Shown here piece by piece: positions 1 to 10,012 of a stretch of DNA of 64,000 nucleotides; positions within the stretch are counted from its first letter, which is position 1, and each line of letters starts with the position of its first letter. The DNA comes from Mycobacterium sp. D16R12. Lineage in GTDB: Bacteria; Actinomycetota; Actinomycetes; Mycobacteriales; Mycobacteriaceae. Below the pieces are notes generated by a model that was not told the origin of the DNA, did not search any database, and saw only the letters and a program-made list of their open reading frames with translations. The stretch lies in contig NZ_MAFC01000021.1 of NCBI RefSeq assembly GCF_002013465.1, positions 62,001-126,000 of the forward strand, read 5' to 3'. Made by a program: the position numbers and the translations under genes.

Positions 1-2574
1 GAGAAGCAGGTTGTAGTCGGACCCCACCGCCAACAGGATGATCACGGACATCGCCAACACCATCCAGTGCAGATTGATGCCAAGGATGTACTGCCACAGC
101 AACACCGACAGACCAAAGGACGCGCCCAGCGAGAGCGCCACCGTACCGACGATCACCAGGGCCGCGATGAAACTTCGAGTGGTGATGAGCATGATGATGA
201 AAACCAGGCAGATCGCCGCGATGCCCGCGATCAGCAGGTCGTATGTCGAGCCGTCCTTCCAGTCCTTCGCGGTTGACGCGGCACCGGCGAGGTAGATCTT
301 GCCGCCCACCAGAGGCGTTCCCTTGAGCGCCTCCTCTGCGGCGTTCCGGACCTGCTCGATCCTGCTGATGCCCTCCGGCGACATTGGATCCCCATTATGG
401 GAAATGATGAACCGCACCGTCTTTCCGTCCGGCGACAGGAACGAACTCATCGCACGCTGGAAGTCGGGGTTTTTGAACACTTCTGGAGGCAGGAAGAACG
501 AATCGTCGTTCTTGGAGGCATCGAATGCCTGCCCCATGGCCATCACGTCATTGGTGGATTCGTCCATCGAAGCGAACTGCCCGGACATGGTGGCGTACAT
601 GGTGAGCACCGAGGTCCGCATGCTCTGCATGACCTCGATCATCTGAGGGAACTGCACGAGCAGCTGCGGCATGATGGCGTCCAGCTGATCCATGTCCCTG
701 ACGAGAACCATCAGCCCGTCGTCAAGCGCGTCGACTGCGTCCATCGCATCGAAGATGGATCTGAGAGAGAAGCAGATGGGAATGTCGAAACAGTGCGGCT
801 CCCAATAGAAATAGTTGCGGATCGGTCGAAGGAAGTCATCGAACAGGGCGATGCTGCCCCGCAGGTCGTCGGTGAGTTCTTGCACCTCATGCGTATGGGC
901 AGTCATTCGGTGTGTGGTCTCGGACATCTTTTTCATCACGAGGTACGTGCGCTGCATCGTCGCGATCATCTTCGACATGTCGTCGGCCTGCTGCTGCATG
1001 TCGGCGATGCGCTTCTTTTGGAATCGGGTCGCCTGTACCTGGCCGGCGCTTTGCAAGCTGAGCAAGAACGGCACCGATGTGTTGGCGATCGGGGTTCCCT
1101 CGGGGCGGGTAATCCCCTGCACCCTCGACACCCCACGCACCTTGAAAATGGCCTTCGCCACCTTGTTCAACACCAGAAAATCGGCAGGGTTTCGAAGATC
1201 CCGGTCGGTTTCGATCAACAACACGTCGGGCGTCAGGCGTGACTCGGAGAAGTGACGTTGTGCGGCAGCGAATCCCTGATTGGCCGGGATGTCACCGGAG
1301 ATGTACAGCCGATCGTTGTAGCTCGTCTTGTACCCCGGCAGCGTGGACAGTCCGACCAATGCCACTGCCAACGAGGCGACCAGGATGGGTGCGGGCCAGC
1401 GGACGACTGCGGTACCCAGCGCGCGCCACCGCTGCACCCGCAGCTTGCGCGTGGGTTCGAGCAGTCCGAATCGGCTGGCCACCGCGATCCCGGCGGGAAC
1501 CAGGGTGACCGCGACCGCGACGGCCGCCAGCATTCCGATGGCACACGGGATGCCCATGGTCTGGAAGTAGGGCAGCCTCGTGAAATGTAGACACAGAATG
1601 GCACCGGCGATGGTCAGTCCGGAGGCCAGGACCACGGGGGCCACGCTGCGATATGTGGTGTAGTAGGCCGTTTCCCGGTCTTCACCGGCCTGGCGTGCCT
1701 CTTGATATCGACCGAAGAAGAAGATCCCGTAGTCGGTGCCGGCGGCAATGCTCAAGAAGACCAGCATGTTGACGGCGAACGTCGACAACACGAAAACATC
1801 GTGGTACCCGAGAAACGCCACAATGCCGCGCGCCGCGGCCAATTCGACACCCACCATGATCAGCAGCAGGATCACCGTGACAACAGAGCGATAGAGGATC
1901 AACAGCAACGTGAAGATGATGACCACGGTGACCGCGGTGATCTTCAGAATCGATTTGTTGCCCGCGTGCTGCATATCCGAGGCGAGCGGCGCCGCACCCG
2001 CCACATAGATCTTGACATCGGCGGGAGCCGCAGGCGATGTCCGATTGACGATCTCGCGGATCGCGGCAACCGATTCGTCCCCCGCGGGGGTGCCTTGGTT
2101 ACCGACGAGATTCAACTGCACGTATGCAGCTTTTTCGTCGGGACTCTGCACACTCGATGATGTCAGCCGATCGCCCCACAGATCCTGCACGTGCTCCACG
2201 TGTTTGGGATCGTTACGCAGCTCGCGGATCAGTCCGGCGTAGTACGTATGCGCATCCTCGCCGAGGGGCTCCTTGCCCTCGATCACGATCATCGCGGAGC
2301 TGTCCGAGTTCGACTCGTTGAAGTCCTTGCCCATGCGCAGGATGGCCTTGACGGCGGGCGCATCTTGCGGCATGAGCGATACCGATCGCGATTCCGCGAC
2401 GTTTTCCAATGCGGGGATCGCCTTGGCCCAGTCCCAATTGACCGACGCCAGCGTCGTATACAGAATCAGCGCCAGCCAGCCCAGGATGATCAGGGGCGAC
2501 AGGTTTCGTATGGTTCGCGCGATGAAGGGACGCGAGTGCGCTGAGTGTGTCTCAGCACTCATACCCGGTCTCAT
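1..2574 (-). CDS. mmpL4b: MmpL family transporter, C-terminus beyond the window
   Basis: RND-type inner-membrane lipid transporter. 858 codons are visible from the ATG at 2574; the frame is open at base 1, just after the GSDYNLLL motif, so roughly the last 100 residues are missing. A first membrane helix near residues 25-45 precedes a large extracytoplasmic domain. The first helix bundle carries GTDYGIFF, the proton-relay signature of MmpLs. The ATG overlaps the stop of the upstream mmpL by one base (TGATG), so the two are translationally coupled. The order MmpS-MmpL-MmpL is that of the mmpS4-mmpL4a-mmpL4b set that exports glycopeptidolipids in non-tuberculous mycobacteria. The family call is certain; the 4b name rests on this order, and the peptide synthetase genes that would confirm it lie outside the window. 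Confidence 0.9.
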   Translation of the reverse strand, partial: MRPGMSAETHSAHSRPFIARTIRNLSPLIILGWLALILYTTLASVNWDWAKAIPALENVAESRSVSLMPQDAPAVKAILRMGKDFNESNSDSSAMIVIEGKEPLGEDAHTYYAGLIRELRNDPKHVEHVQDLWGDRLTSSSVQSPDEKAAYVQLNLVGNQGTPAGDESVAAIREIVNRTSPAAPADVKIYVAGAAPLASDMQHAGNKSILKITAVTVVIIFTLLLILYRSVVTVILLLIMVGVELAAARGIVAFLGYHDVFVLSTFAVNMLVFLSIAAGTDYGIFFFGRYQEARQAGEDRETAYYTTYRSVAPVVLASGLTIAGAILCLHFTRLPYFQTMGIPCAIGMLAAVAVAVTLVPAGIAVASRFGLLEPTRKLRVQRWRALGTAVVRWPAPILVASLAVALVGLSTLPGYKTSYNDRLYISGDIPANQGFAAAQRHFSESRLTPDVLLIETDRDLRNPADFLVLNKVAKAIFKVRGVSRVQGITRPEGTPIANTSVPFLLSLQSAGQVQATRFQKKRIADMQQQADDMSKMIATMQRTYLVMKKMSETTHRMTAHTHEVQELTDDLRGSIALFDDFLRPIRNYFYWEPHCFDIPICFSLRSIFDAMDAVDALDDGLMVLVRDMDQLDAIMPQLLVQFPQMIEVMQSMRTSVLTMYATMSGQFASMDESTNDVMAMGQAFDASKNDDSFFLPPEVFKNPDFQRAMSSFLSPDGKTVRFIISHNGDPMSPEGISRIEQVRNAAEEALKGTPLVGGKIYLAGAASTAKDWKDGSTYDLLIAGIAAICLVFIIMLITTRSFIAALVIVGTVALSLGASFGLSVLLWQYILGINLHWMVLAMSVIILLAVGSDYNLLL

Positions 2575-5453
2575 CAGTTCCTCTGCAGCACGGAACGGAC
2601 CAGGCGCGGTCCCTTCCACCCGTGCACCGCACCGACCGGCCGGGGAGATACCTGTAGTGGCCACCAGAACCACCGGCCCAGGAGCGCGGCAATGGCAGGC
2701 GTCATGAACGCTCGCACAATCAAGGTGTCGAACAACAGGCCCAAACCGATCGTGGTTCCCACCTGCCCAAGGGTCAGCAGGTCGCTGACGATCATGGAGC
2801 CCATCGTGGCCGCGAAGACCAGGCCGGCGGCGGTCACAACCTTGCCGGTACCGCCCATCGCTCGAATGATGCCCGTATTGAGGCCGGCGCCCAACTCCTC
2901 TTTCATGCGCGAGACCAGCAGCAGGTTGTAATCGGACCCCACCGCGAGCAGCACGATGACCGACATGGCCAACACCACCCAGTTGATCTGGATGCCGCAA
3001 ATGTGTTGCCAGACAAGAACGGACAGACCGAACGACGCGCCCATCGACAACGCCACGGTTCCGACGATCACCAGGGCTGCGACCAAGCTCCGCGTCATCA
3101 ACAACATGATGATGAAAATGAGGCACAGCGCCGCAACGCCCGCGATCAACAGATCGTATTTTGATCCGTCGACGAGCTCACTGACACCTGCCGCCGTACC
3201 TGCCAGAGAGAGCTTGGCGTGCTCCAGCGGGGTTCCCTTGAGCGCTTCCTCCGCGGCGGTCTTGATCGGCTCCACCCGCGAAATGCCTTCGGGCGTCGCG
3301 GGATCTCCGCGCTGAGATATGAGCATGCGCGTGGACTTACCGTCGGGCGACATGAAGATCTTCATGACCCGCTTGAAGTCCTTGTTGTTCAGAACATCCG
3401 GCGGCAGATAGAAGGAGTCATCGTTCTTCGACGCGTCGAACGCCTTGCCCATGGCCGTCGAGTTCTCGGTGGATTCATCCATCTGGGCGAAGATGCCGGA
3501 CATCGTGCTGTGCATCGTGAGCATCGATTCGCGCGTGCTCTTCATGGTGTCGATCATCACGGGGAACTGCTCGAGCAGCTGCGGCATCAGCCTGTCCAGC
3601 TCGTCAAGATCGCCAACCAGATTCTGCATCTTGTCGGTCACCTGGTCGACACCGTCGAGCGCATCGAAGATCGACCTGATCGACCAGCAGATGGGAATGT
3701 CGAAGCAGTGCTTCTCCCAGTAGAAGTAGTTACGGATCGGCCGCCAGAAGTCTTCGAAATTCTCGATGTGGTCCCGCAGCGTGGACATGTCTTTCTGAAG
3801 ATCGTGCGTGGTGCTGACCATCCGGTGGGTCGTAGCCACCATCTGTTTCATCAGATCGAACATGCGCTGCATCAGCGCGATCGTCGTTCCCATGTCATCG
3901 GCCTGCTTGAGCATGTCGTCCATACGCGCGCGCTGGAACGGCAGACTCAATCGCTGGCTCGCATTCGACATGCTGAGCATGAATGGCACCGACGAGTGCT
4001 CGATCTGCGTTCCCTCGGGACGCGTGATGGACTGCACGTTGGCGATGCCGGGTACCGCGAACACCGCCTTGGCCAGCCTGTTCAGCACCAGCAGATCGGC
4101 CGAGTTACGCATATCGTGATTGGCCTCGACCAACAGGATGTCGGGCGTAGACATTTTCGATTCCGGGAAATGCCGTGACGCGGCGACGAGTCCCTGGACC
4201 GCGGGGATGTCCTGCGGTATGTACTTCGCGTCGGTATAGCTGGGGTTGTATCCCGGCAGCGTCAAGAGCCCGATGAGTGAGATCGCCACCGTCCCGGCGA
4301 GAATCGGTCCGGGCCAACGCACGATCGCGGTGCCCAGCCGTCGCCAGCGGCGCGTGGTCACCTGCCGCTTGGGATCGAACAGCCCGAAGCGACTACCTGC
4401 GGCGATGCATGCCGGTACCAGGGTGAGTGCGACCGCCACCGCGACCAGGATGCCCACCGCGCCCGGGATACCCAGGGGCTTGAAGTACGGCAGCCGGGTG
4501 AAGTGCAGACACGCGATCGCACCCGCGATGGTCAGGCCGGATGCCAGGACGACCTTGGCCACCCCGCGGTAGGCGGTGTAGTAGGCGGTCTGTCGATCCT
4601 CGCCCGCCTGACGCGCCTCCTGATACCGCCCGGTGAAGAAGATTCCATAGTCCGTACCTGCGGCAATACCCACAGACACCAGCAGGTTGACGACGAAGGT
4701 GGTCAACCCCACGATCCCGTGCATGCCGAGGAAGGCGACGAGTCCTCGCGCGACCTGCAGCTCGATGCCGACGGTGAACAGCAAGATGATGACCGTGATG
4801 AAGGACCGGTAGAGCAGGAGCAGCATCAGGAAAATCACGCCGACACTCACCAGGGTGATGAGGACGACCGTCCGGTTTCCGCTCTCGGACATATCAGAGA
4901 CGACAGCGGCGGGACCCGTGACATAGGTCTTGACCCCCGGCGGTAGCCCCGGAGTGTTCTTGACGATCTTCTGAACAGCTTCCACGGATTCGTTCGCATC
5001 GGCCTGGCCAAAGCGTCCGGTGAGATTCAATTGCACATACGCGGCTTTTCCGTCAGCGCTCTGGGCGGCGCCTGCGGTGAGCGAGTCACCCCAAAAATCC
5101 TGAATGTGCTGCACATGCTTCGGGTCGTCCTTCAATTGACGGACGACGGCGTCGTAATACTTGTGCGCGTCGTCGCCGAGGGGGTTCTCGCCCTCGAGCA
5201 CGATCACCGCGACACTCTCGGAATTGGATTCCTGGAAGACCTTCCCCATCTGCGTCATCGCTTTGACGGAGGGCGCATCCGGTGGGCTGAGGGAGACCGA
5301 ATGTTCTCTTTCGACGATCTCCAGCGGCGGTACCTTGACGGTCAGCAGGACAGTGATCGCAAGCCAGCCCAAGATAATGAATACCGCACCCTTGCGGATA
5401 ATGGTCGCCATTATCGGCCGGTGTGATTGACCTTTGCCGCCGTCCTCGCTCAT
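2574..5453 (-). CDS. mmpL4a: MmpL family transporter
   Basis: Full-length MmpL of 959 residues in the inner membrane, expected to move a lipid or lipopeptide outward using the proton gradient. Visible are helix 1 (about residues 22-42), two bundles of helices, GTDYGIFF near residue 270 and GSDYNLLL near 850, and two large periplasmic loops. The second loop contains a long helical stretch with a [10 protein letters not shown] segment, typical of the MmpL4/5 class. The ATG at 5453 (MSEDGG) forms an ATGA overlap with the end of the mmpS gene, so I prefer it to the in-frame ATG 18 bases upstream. It is strongly similar to the downstream MmpL, as expected for a tandem duplication. The 4a name is inferred from the gene order. 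Confidence 0.93.
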   Translation of the reverse strand: MSEDGGKGQSHRPIMATIIRKGAVFIILGWLAITVLLTVKVPPLEIVEREHSVSLSPPDAPSVKAMTQMGKVFQESNSESVAVIVLEGENPLGDDAHKYYDAVVRQLKDDPKHVQHIQDFWGDSLTAGAAQSADGKAAYVQLNLTGRFGQADANESVEAVQKIVKNTPGLPPGVKTYVTGPAAVVSDMSESGNRTVVLITLVSVGVIFLMLLLLYRSFITVIILLFTVGIELQVARGLVAFLGMHGIVGLTTFVVNLLVSVGIAAGTDYGIFFTGRYQEARQAGEDRQTAYYTAYRGVAKVVLASGLTIAGAIACLHFTRLPYFKPLGIPGAVGILVAVAVALTLVPACIAAGSRFGLFDPKRQVTTRRWRRLGTAIVRWPGPILAGTVAISLIGLLTLPGYNPSYTDAKYIPQDIPAVQGLVAASRHFPESKMSTPDILLVEANHDMRNSADLLVLNRLAKAVFAVPGIANVQSITRPEGTQIEHSSVPFMLSMSNASQRLSLPFQRARMDDMLKQADDMGTTIALMQRMFDLMKQMVATTHRMVSTTHDLQKDMSTLRDHIENFEDFWRPIRNYFYWEKHCFDIPICWSIRSIFDALDGVDQVTDKMQNLVGDLDELDRLMPQLLEQFPVMIDTMKSTRESMLTMHSTMSGIFAQMDESTENSTAMGKAFDASKNDDSFYLPPDVLNNKDFKRVMKIFMSPDGKSTRMLISQRGDPATPEGISRVEPIKTAAEEALKGTPLEHAKLSLAGTAAGVSELVDGSKYDLLIAGVAALCLIFIIMLLMTRSLVAALVIVGTVALSMGASFGLSVLVWQHICGIQINWVVLAMSVIVLLAVGSDYNLLLVSRMKEELGAGLNTGIIRAMGGTGKVVTAAGLVFAATMGSMIVSDLLTLGQVGTTIGLGLLFDTLIVRAFMTPAIAALLGRWFWWPLQVSPRPVGAVHGWKGPRLVRSVLQRN

Positions 5454-5869
5454 GCGGCCTTCAGCAGGCATGAGGTAAAGGCATTGGTCTGAGTACTCAC
5501 CTTCTCGGACTTAACCTCATCGTCCACGATGATTCGGCAGCCGATGCTGCGACCATCTCCCTGCGCCATGATGCTTCCCACTGCGGTCGTCTTACCGATC
5601 TCGAATTTAACCGACCATGGCAAAGGAATTTTTTGAATGTACAGCGGATCGCCATTGACATCGAAATAACTGATATCGGCCACATTCCCCGGTGATCCAA
5701 AAACCTCGTACGACATCTTCTTGGGATCAAAGGATTTGGCGTCACTGACATTCGTGTCGGCATACGACGGACGGTTCTCGGAACCGAATACACCGTGGAG
5801 CCGCGAGACCGTAAATCCGCCGACGCCAATTACCGCGAGCACCAGCAGTGGAATCCACAGACGCATCAA
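5450..5869 (-). CDS. mmpS4: MmpS family membrane protein
   Basis: Small accessory protein (139 residues) of MmpL transporters. It has one N-terminal membrane helix (residues 3-20, [20 protein letters not shown]), then a periplasmic beta-sandwich domain with two cysteines (in IGCRI and SCLLKAA) likely to form a disulfide. The [13 protein letters not shown] segment is characteristic of MmpS4-type proteins. The start is taken as TTG 5869, directly followed by ATG; a strong GAGGAGG lies about 17 bases upstream, so the exact start is uncertain. It is first gene of an mmpS-mmpL-mmpL operon with a 4-base overlap to mmpL4a. Confidence 0.9.
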   Translation of the reverse strand: MMRLWIPLLVLAVIGVGGFTVSRLHGVFGSENRPSYADTNVSDAKSFDPKKMSYEVFGSPGNVADISYFDVNGDPLYIQKIPLPWSVKFEIGKTTAVGSIMAQGDGRSIGCRIIVDDEVKSEKVSTQTNAFTSCLLKAA

Positions 5870-6394
5870 AAGCCGAAGAATCGTAACCCTCCTCGTCTAT
5901 CGCCGCATCCGGCACCGTGCTCGGACATCCACATCCCAAATTGCAAAACGCGGAACACCTCAGCGGTGCTCCCCGGCCGTTAAAGATTAGACCATGCATG
6001 AGAGTCGCGTATGTACCCGTTGCACACCCGATATGGAATGAGTAGACCGCTATGTGGGATACATGCGTGTACAGATTTACTGAACGGTATCGCAGACAAC
6101 TCCGATGGCCCGATTTACCATTCCGCACGAATGAGTGAACAGATAGCTAATCAGCAGCTGGAGCCCCTCTTTGTGACCTCATCGCCCAACAGTCGGCCAC
6201 AGTGGCGCCGGTCATAGCGAGAGCCCGCCATGTTCGCCGGTGGACTCCGTCGCGGTACAGCCAGAAAGCAAACCAGCTTGATTGCTCAGTGACATTCGAC
6301 CCCCAGTTCCCCCGCTGCGGGCCAGATCCTGGATGGATCCGAATCTTGCCAAGACTGCGAAGTTGCAGTTCGCAAGGCGCGTAGGCTGGTCAGC
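5870..6394. other. Divergent intergenic region between mmpS4 and ramB
   Basis: 525 bases without a convincing gene, locally richer in AT than its surroundings. On the mmpS4 side an imperfect hairpin (arms 5952-5959 and 5965-5972, with one G-T pair) would lie in the mmpS4 leader about 85 bases before its start. The ramB promoter occupies the last 40 bases. I could not place the mmpS4 promoter with confidence. Short open frames here lack ribosome binding sites and look like chance. Confidence 0.5.
6356..6394 (+). promoter_or_regulatory. ramB promoter with inverted repeat, leaderless
   Basis: A 6-base inverted repeat TGCGAA-N7-TTCGCA (6356-6374) covers the expected -35 to -20 region. A -10 element TAGGCT (6382-6387) stands 7 bases before the GTG start of ramB at 6395, so the transcript should begin at the start codon. 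RamB represses its own gene in M. tuberculosis, so this repeat is a candidate autoregulatory operator. The layout is read directly; the role is inferred. Confidence 0.45.
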
Positions 6395-7825
6395 GTGTCC
6401 AAAACGTATGTTGGAGGGCGCCTTCGTCAACTCAGGAGCGAACGCGGGTTCAGTCAAGCCGCGCTCGCCCAGATGCTGGAGATCTCCCCGAGCTACCTGA
6501 ACCAGATCGAGCATGACGTCCGACCGCTCACCGTCGCGGTATTACTGCGTATCACCGAGGTGTTCGGTGTCGATGCGACGTTCTTCTCCTCCCAGGACGA
6601 CAGCCGCCTCATCGCCGAGCTGCGCGAAGTGGTGCAGGACAAGGACCTGGACATCGACGTCGATCCCGCGGAGATCGCGGATGTGGTCGCCGGGCATCCC
6701 GCGTTGGCCCGCGCCATGGTCAACTTGCACCGGCGCTACCGGATCACCACCACGCAGTTGGCGGCGGCCACAGAGGACCGGTACACCGACGGCAGCGGCA
6801 GCGGTTCGATCACCATGCCGCATGAAGAAGTACGCGACTACTTCTATCAGCGGCACAACTATCTTCATGAGCTCGACACCGCCGCCGAAGACCTGACTGT
6901 GCGAATGCGCATGCACCGGGCGGACCTGGCCAGGGAAATCGCCGACCGTCTCACCGAGGTGCATGGCGTGCAAATCGCCCGGCGCATCGATCTCGGTGAC
7001 AGCGTCCTGCACAAGTACGACCCCGGAGCCAAGACGCTCGAGATCAGCAATCACCTTTCCGGCGGCCAGCAGGTTTTCAAGCTGGCCACCGAGCTGGCCT
7101 ACCTGGAGTACGGCGATCTCATCGACACCATGGTCGACGACGGCAAGTTCACCTCGGAGGAATCACGGAAGCTGGCGCGCCTGGGCCTGGCCAACTACTT
7201 CGCCGCCGCCACGGTCCTTCCCTACCGTCAGTTCCATGGGGTGGCCGAGGATTTCCAGTACGACATCGAACGGCTCTCCGCGTTCTACTCGGTGAGCTAC
7301 GAGACCATTTGTCACCGGCTGTCCACCCTGCAGCGTCCGTCCATGCGTGGGGTCCCGTTCTCGTTCGTGCGGGTTGATCGTGCCGGAAATATGTCCAAAC
7401 GTCAGTCGGCGACCGGTTTCCATTTCTCCTCCAGCGGTGGCACCTGTCCACTGTGGAACGTCTACGAGACCTTCGGCAACCCGGGCAAGATCTTGGTCCA
7501 GGTGGCGCAGATGCCCGACGGGCGCAACTACCTGTGGGTGGCGCGCACCGTTGAACGGCGTGCGTCGCGGTACGGCCAACCGGGTAAGACGTTCGCGATC
7601 GGACTGGGTTGCGAGCTACGGCACGCGCACCGGCTGGTCTATTCGGAGGGTCTGGATCTGTCCTCCGAAGGTGCGACGACGCCCATCGGCGTGGGGTGTC
7701 GCGTATGCGAGCGCGACAACTGCCCCCAGCGCGCCTTCCCGGCACTCGGGCGGGCACTAGACCTTGACGAGCATCGCAGTACGGTGTCGCCATACCTTGT
7801 TCAGCAAGAAGGAGCCCGACAGTGA
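6395..7825 (+). CDS. ramB: RamB-type XRE regulator of acetate/glyoxylate metabolism
   Basis: Transcription factor of 476 residues. An N-terminal HTH_XRE domain (about residues 6-62, with SQAALAQMLEISPSYLNQIE) is followed by a short-chain-fatty-acyl regulator domain (about 155-465) ending in a cysteine-rich part (VGCRVCERDNCPQRAFPA). The start MSKTYVGGRLRQLRSERGFS and overall plan are those of mycobacterial RamB (Rv0465c), which represses icl1 and itself. Starts at GTG 6395 without a Shine-Dalgarno, in line with leaderless expression. The next gene begins on its stop codon (GTGA). In M. tuberculosis the same pair, Rv0465c-Rv0464c, is adjacent. Confidence 0.93.
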   Translation: MSKTYVGGRLRQLRSERGFSQAALAQMLEISPSYLNQIEHDVRPLTVAVLLRITEVFGVDATFFSSQDDSRLIAELREVVQDKDLDIDVDPAEIADVVAGHPALARAMVNLHRRYRITTTQLAAATEDRYTDGSGSGSITMPHEEVRDYFYQRHNYLHELDTAAEDLTVRMRMHRADLAREIADRLTEVHGVQIARRIDLGDSVLHKYDPGAKTLEISNHLSGGQQVFKLATELAYLEYGDLIDTMVDDGKFTSEESRKLARLGLANYFAAATVLPYRQFHGVAEDFQYDIERLSAFYSVSYETICHRLSTLQRPSMRGVPFSFVRVDRAGNMSKRQSATGFHFSSSGGTCPLWNVYETFGNPGKILVQVAQMPDGRNYLWVARTVERRASRYGQPGKTFAIGLGCELRHAHRLVYSEGLDLSSEGATTPIGVGCRVCERDNCPQRAFPALGRALDLDEHRSTVSPYLVQQEGARQ

Positions 7826-8355
7826 GCAGTGGCCGTATCCCATCAGGTGGTCTGCGTGAGCTCGGTCCGGTCAACTGGGTGATTGCCAAGGGCATGGCGC
7901 GGGCGATCAGCGTGCCGGAGATGCACCTGGCGACCACGCTCGGGCAGACGGGTGCCCGATTCTGGCCGTGGCTGGCGTACTCCGGTGCCATCCTGCGCGG
8001 CACCAAACTCTCTGCGCGCGATACCGAAGTGGTCATCCTGCGCGTGGCTCACGTGCGCGAATGTGAGTACGAACTGCAGCACCACACCCGCATCGCCAAG
8101 GGCGCCGGTATCGATCCCGCGCATCAGGAGCGGATCTTCACCGGAGCCGGCGCCGAGGGACTCTCCGACAAGGAACGCGCACTCATCACCGGCGTTGACG
8201 AGATCCTCACCACCAGAACACTTTCCGATGACGCGTGGGAAGCACTTTCCACGTTCTTGGACCGCCGCCAGCTCATCGGCTTTTGCCTGCTCGTCACGCA
8301 ATACGACGGCCTGGCCGCGACCATGTCATCCCTGCGCATTCCGCTGGATCACTGA
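7822..8355 (+). CDS. Carboxymuconolactone decarboxylase/AhpD-fold protein
   Basis: Cytosolic all-helical protein of 177 residues of the CMD/AhpD family. The central segment RDTEVVILRVAHVRECEYELQHH is the family core, with one cysteine rather than the CxxC of true AhpD peroxidases, so a peroxiredoxin-reductase role is unlikely. Starts at GTG 7822, overlapping the ramB stop by 4 bases, with AAGGAG just upstream; the two are co-translated. It corresponds in position and type to Rv0464c. The substrate is unknown. Confidence 0.85.
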   Translation: MSSGRIPSGGLRELGPVNWVIAKGMARAISVPEMHLATTLGQTGARFWPWLAYSGAILRGTKLSARDTEVVILRVAHVRECEYELQHHTRIAKGAGIDPAHQERIFTGAGAEGLSDKERALITGVDEILTTRTLSDDAWEALSTFLDRRQLIGFCLLVTQYDGLAATMSSLRIPLDH

Positions 8356-8370
8356 CCCCCGCGGTGGGCG

Positions 8371-9360
<990 letters not shown>

Positions 9361-9361
9361 G

Positions 9362-9781
9362 TCAACCCTTCTTCTGTCCCACTGCGGCAGTCGGGGCACC
9401 ATTGACCGACTCGGTGTAATACGCAACCTTGAAATCCACGACCTTGAGGTCTTCGGTGAGCCGCTCCATGGCGGCCATGATCCGCACACGCTGCGCGAAC
9501 AGCAGCTCCAGGCGCTCGGCATGAGTCTCCTCGGCACCCTCCAACAGCTGGATGAACCGCCGCATATCGCGCACCGGCATACCGGTGCGGCGCAACCGCA
9601 GCATCAGCTGCACACGCTCGATGTCGTCTTCACTGAATCGGCGCCGGCCACCGCCGTCTCGCGGCACCCGGGGGAACAGACCCTCGCGCTCGAACCAGCG
9701 CAGGGCATCGATCGAGAGCCCCGTTCGTTGGGCAACGTGCGAGATGGGAAACCCGTCATTGTGCGGCTCACTTGTGCTCAC
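9362..9781 (-). CDS. MerR family transcriptional regulator
   Basis: 139 residues. The N-terminal MerR helix-turn-helix (FPISHVAQRTGLSIDALRWFEREGLFPRV, about residues 11-40) is followed by RRRFSEDDIERV and a helical dimerisation stretch (about 80-125). There is no cysteine-rich metal site; the protein has no cysteines, so metal sensing of the classical kind is unlikely. It starts at GTG 9781, which coincides with the predicted transcription start. It is co-transcribed with the aldo/keto reductase, the probable target. Confidence 0.88.
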   Translation of the reverse strand: MSTSEPHNDGFPISHVAQRTGLSIDALRWFEREGLFPRVPRDGGGRRRFSEDDIERVQLMLRLRRTGMPVRDMRRFIQLLEGAEETHAERLELLFAQRVRIMAAMERLTEDLKVVDFKVAYYTESVNGAPTAAVGQKKG

Positions 9782-9787
9782 AGAGCC

Positions 9788-9818
9788 ACGGTAGAACCTG
9801 GAGTCGACTCCAGGTCAA
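9788..9818 (-). promoter_or_regulatory. MerR-type promoter with 20-bp palindrome and long spacer
   Basis: Read on the minus strand: -35 TTGACC (9813-9818), a 19-base spacer, then -10 TACCGT (9788-9793). A perfect 20-base palindrome ACCTGGAGTCGACTCCAGGT (9796-9815) fills the spacer. Over-long 19-20 base spacers with a central dyad are the hallmark of promoters that MerR proteins untwist. The transcription start would fall at about 9781, the GTG of the merR gene, giving a leaderless mRNA. Confidence 0.75.
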
Positions 9819-9933
9819 GTGGGACATACGCGCACGGGGAGCCCTAAGTCATCGCAGGTACCGGCTGCGGTGTCGCGGATGCCGTTGACACGGTCTTGAC
9901 GCCACCTCACCATCGGAACATGCGCTTGGCCCC

Positions 9934-9988
9934 GGACTGTAGGTAGGCGCGCAATTTCGTTTGCGCGCTGCCTGTTTCAGTCCATTTT
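9934..9988 (+). promoter_or_regulatory. Long leader hairpin followed by a T-run before the permease operon
   Basis: Paired segments: GGACTG (9934-9939) with CAGTCC (9978-9983), AGGTA (9941-9945) with TGCCT (9969-9973), and GCGCGCAA (9947-9954) with TTGCGCGC (9961-9968), closing a hexaloop TTTCGT. About 19 pairs, interrupted by small bulges, are followed by CATTTTCC. No plus-strand gene lies upstream, so this is not an ordinary gene-end terminator. It sits 30-80 bases before the permease ATG and could be an attenuator or a regulator target. The structure was read by eye. Confidence 0.6.
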
Positions 9989-10012
9989 CCGCCAAACGAA
10001 GGTATTTGTCGC

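Noticed and set aside
3219..4178. 319-codon plus-strand frame across mmpL4a
   Set aside because: Shadow of the MmpL gene with no motif.
9934..9988. Known SAM or T-box riboswitch
   Set aside because: A single long helix with none of the conserved cores of these classes; left as an unassigned leader structure.
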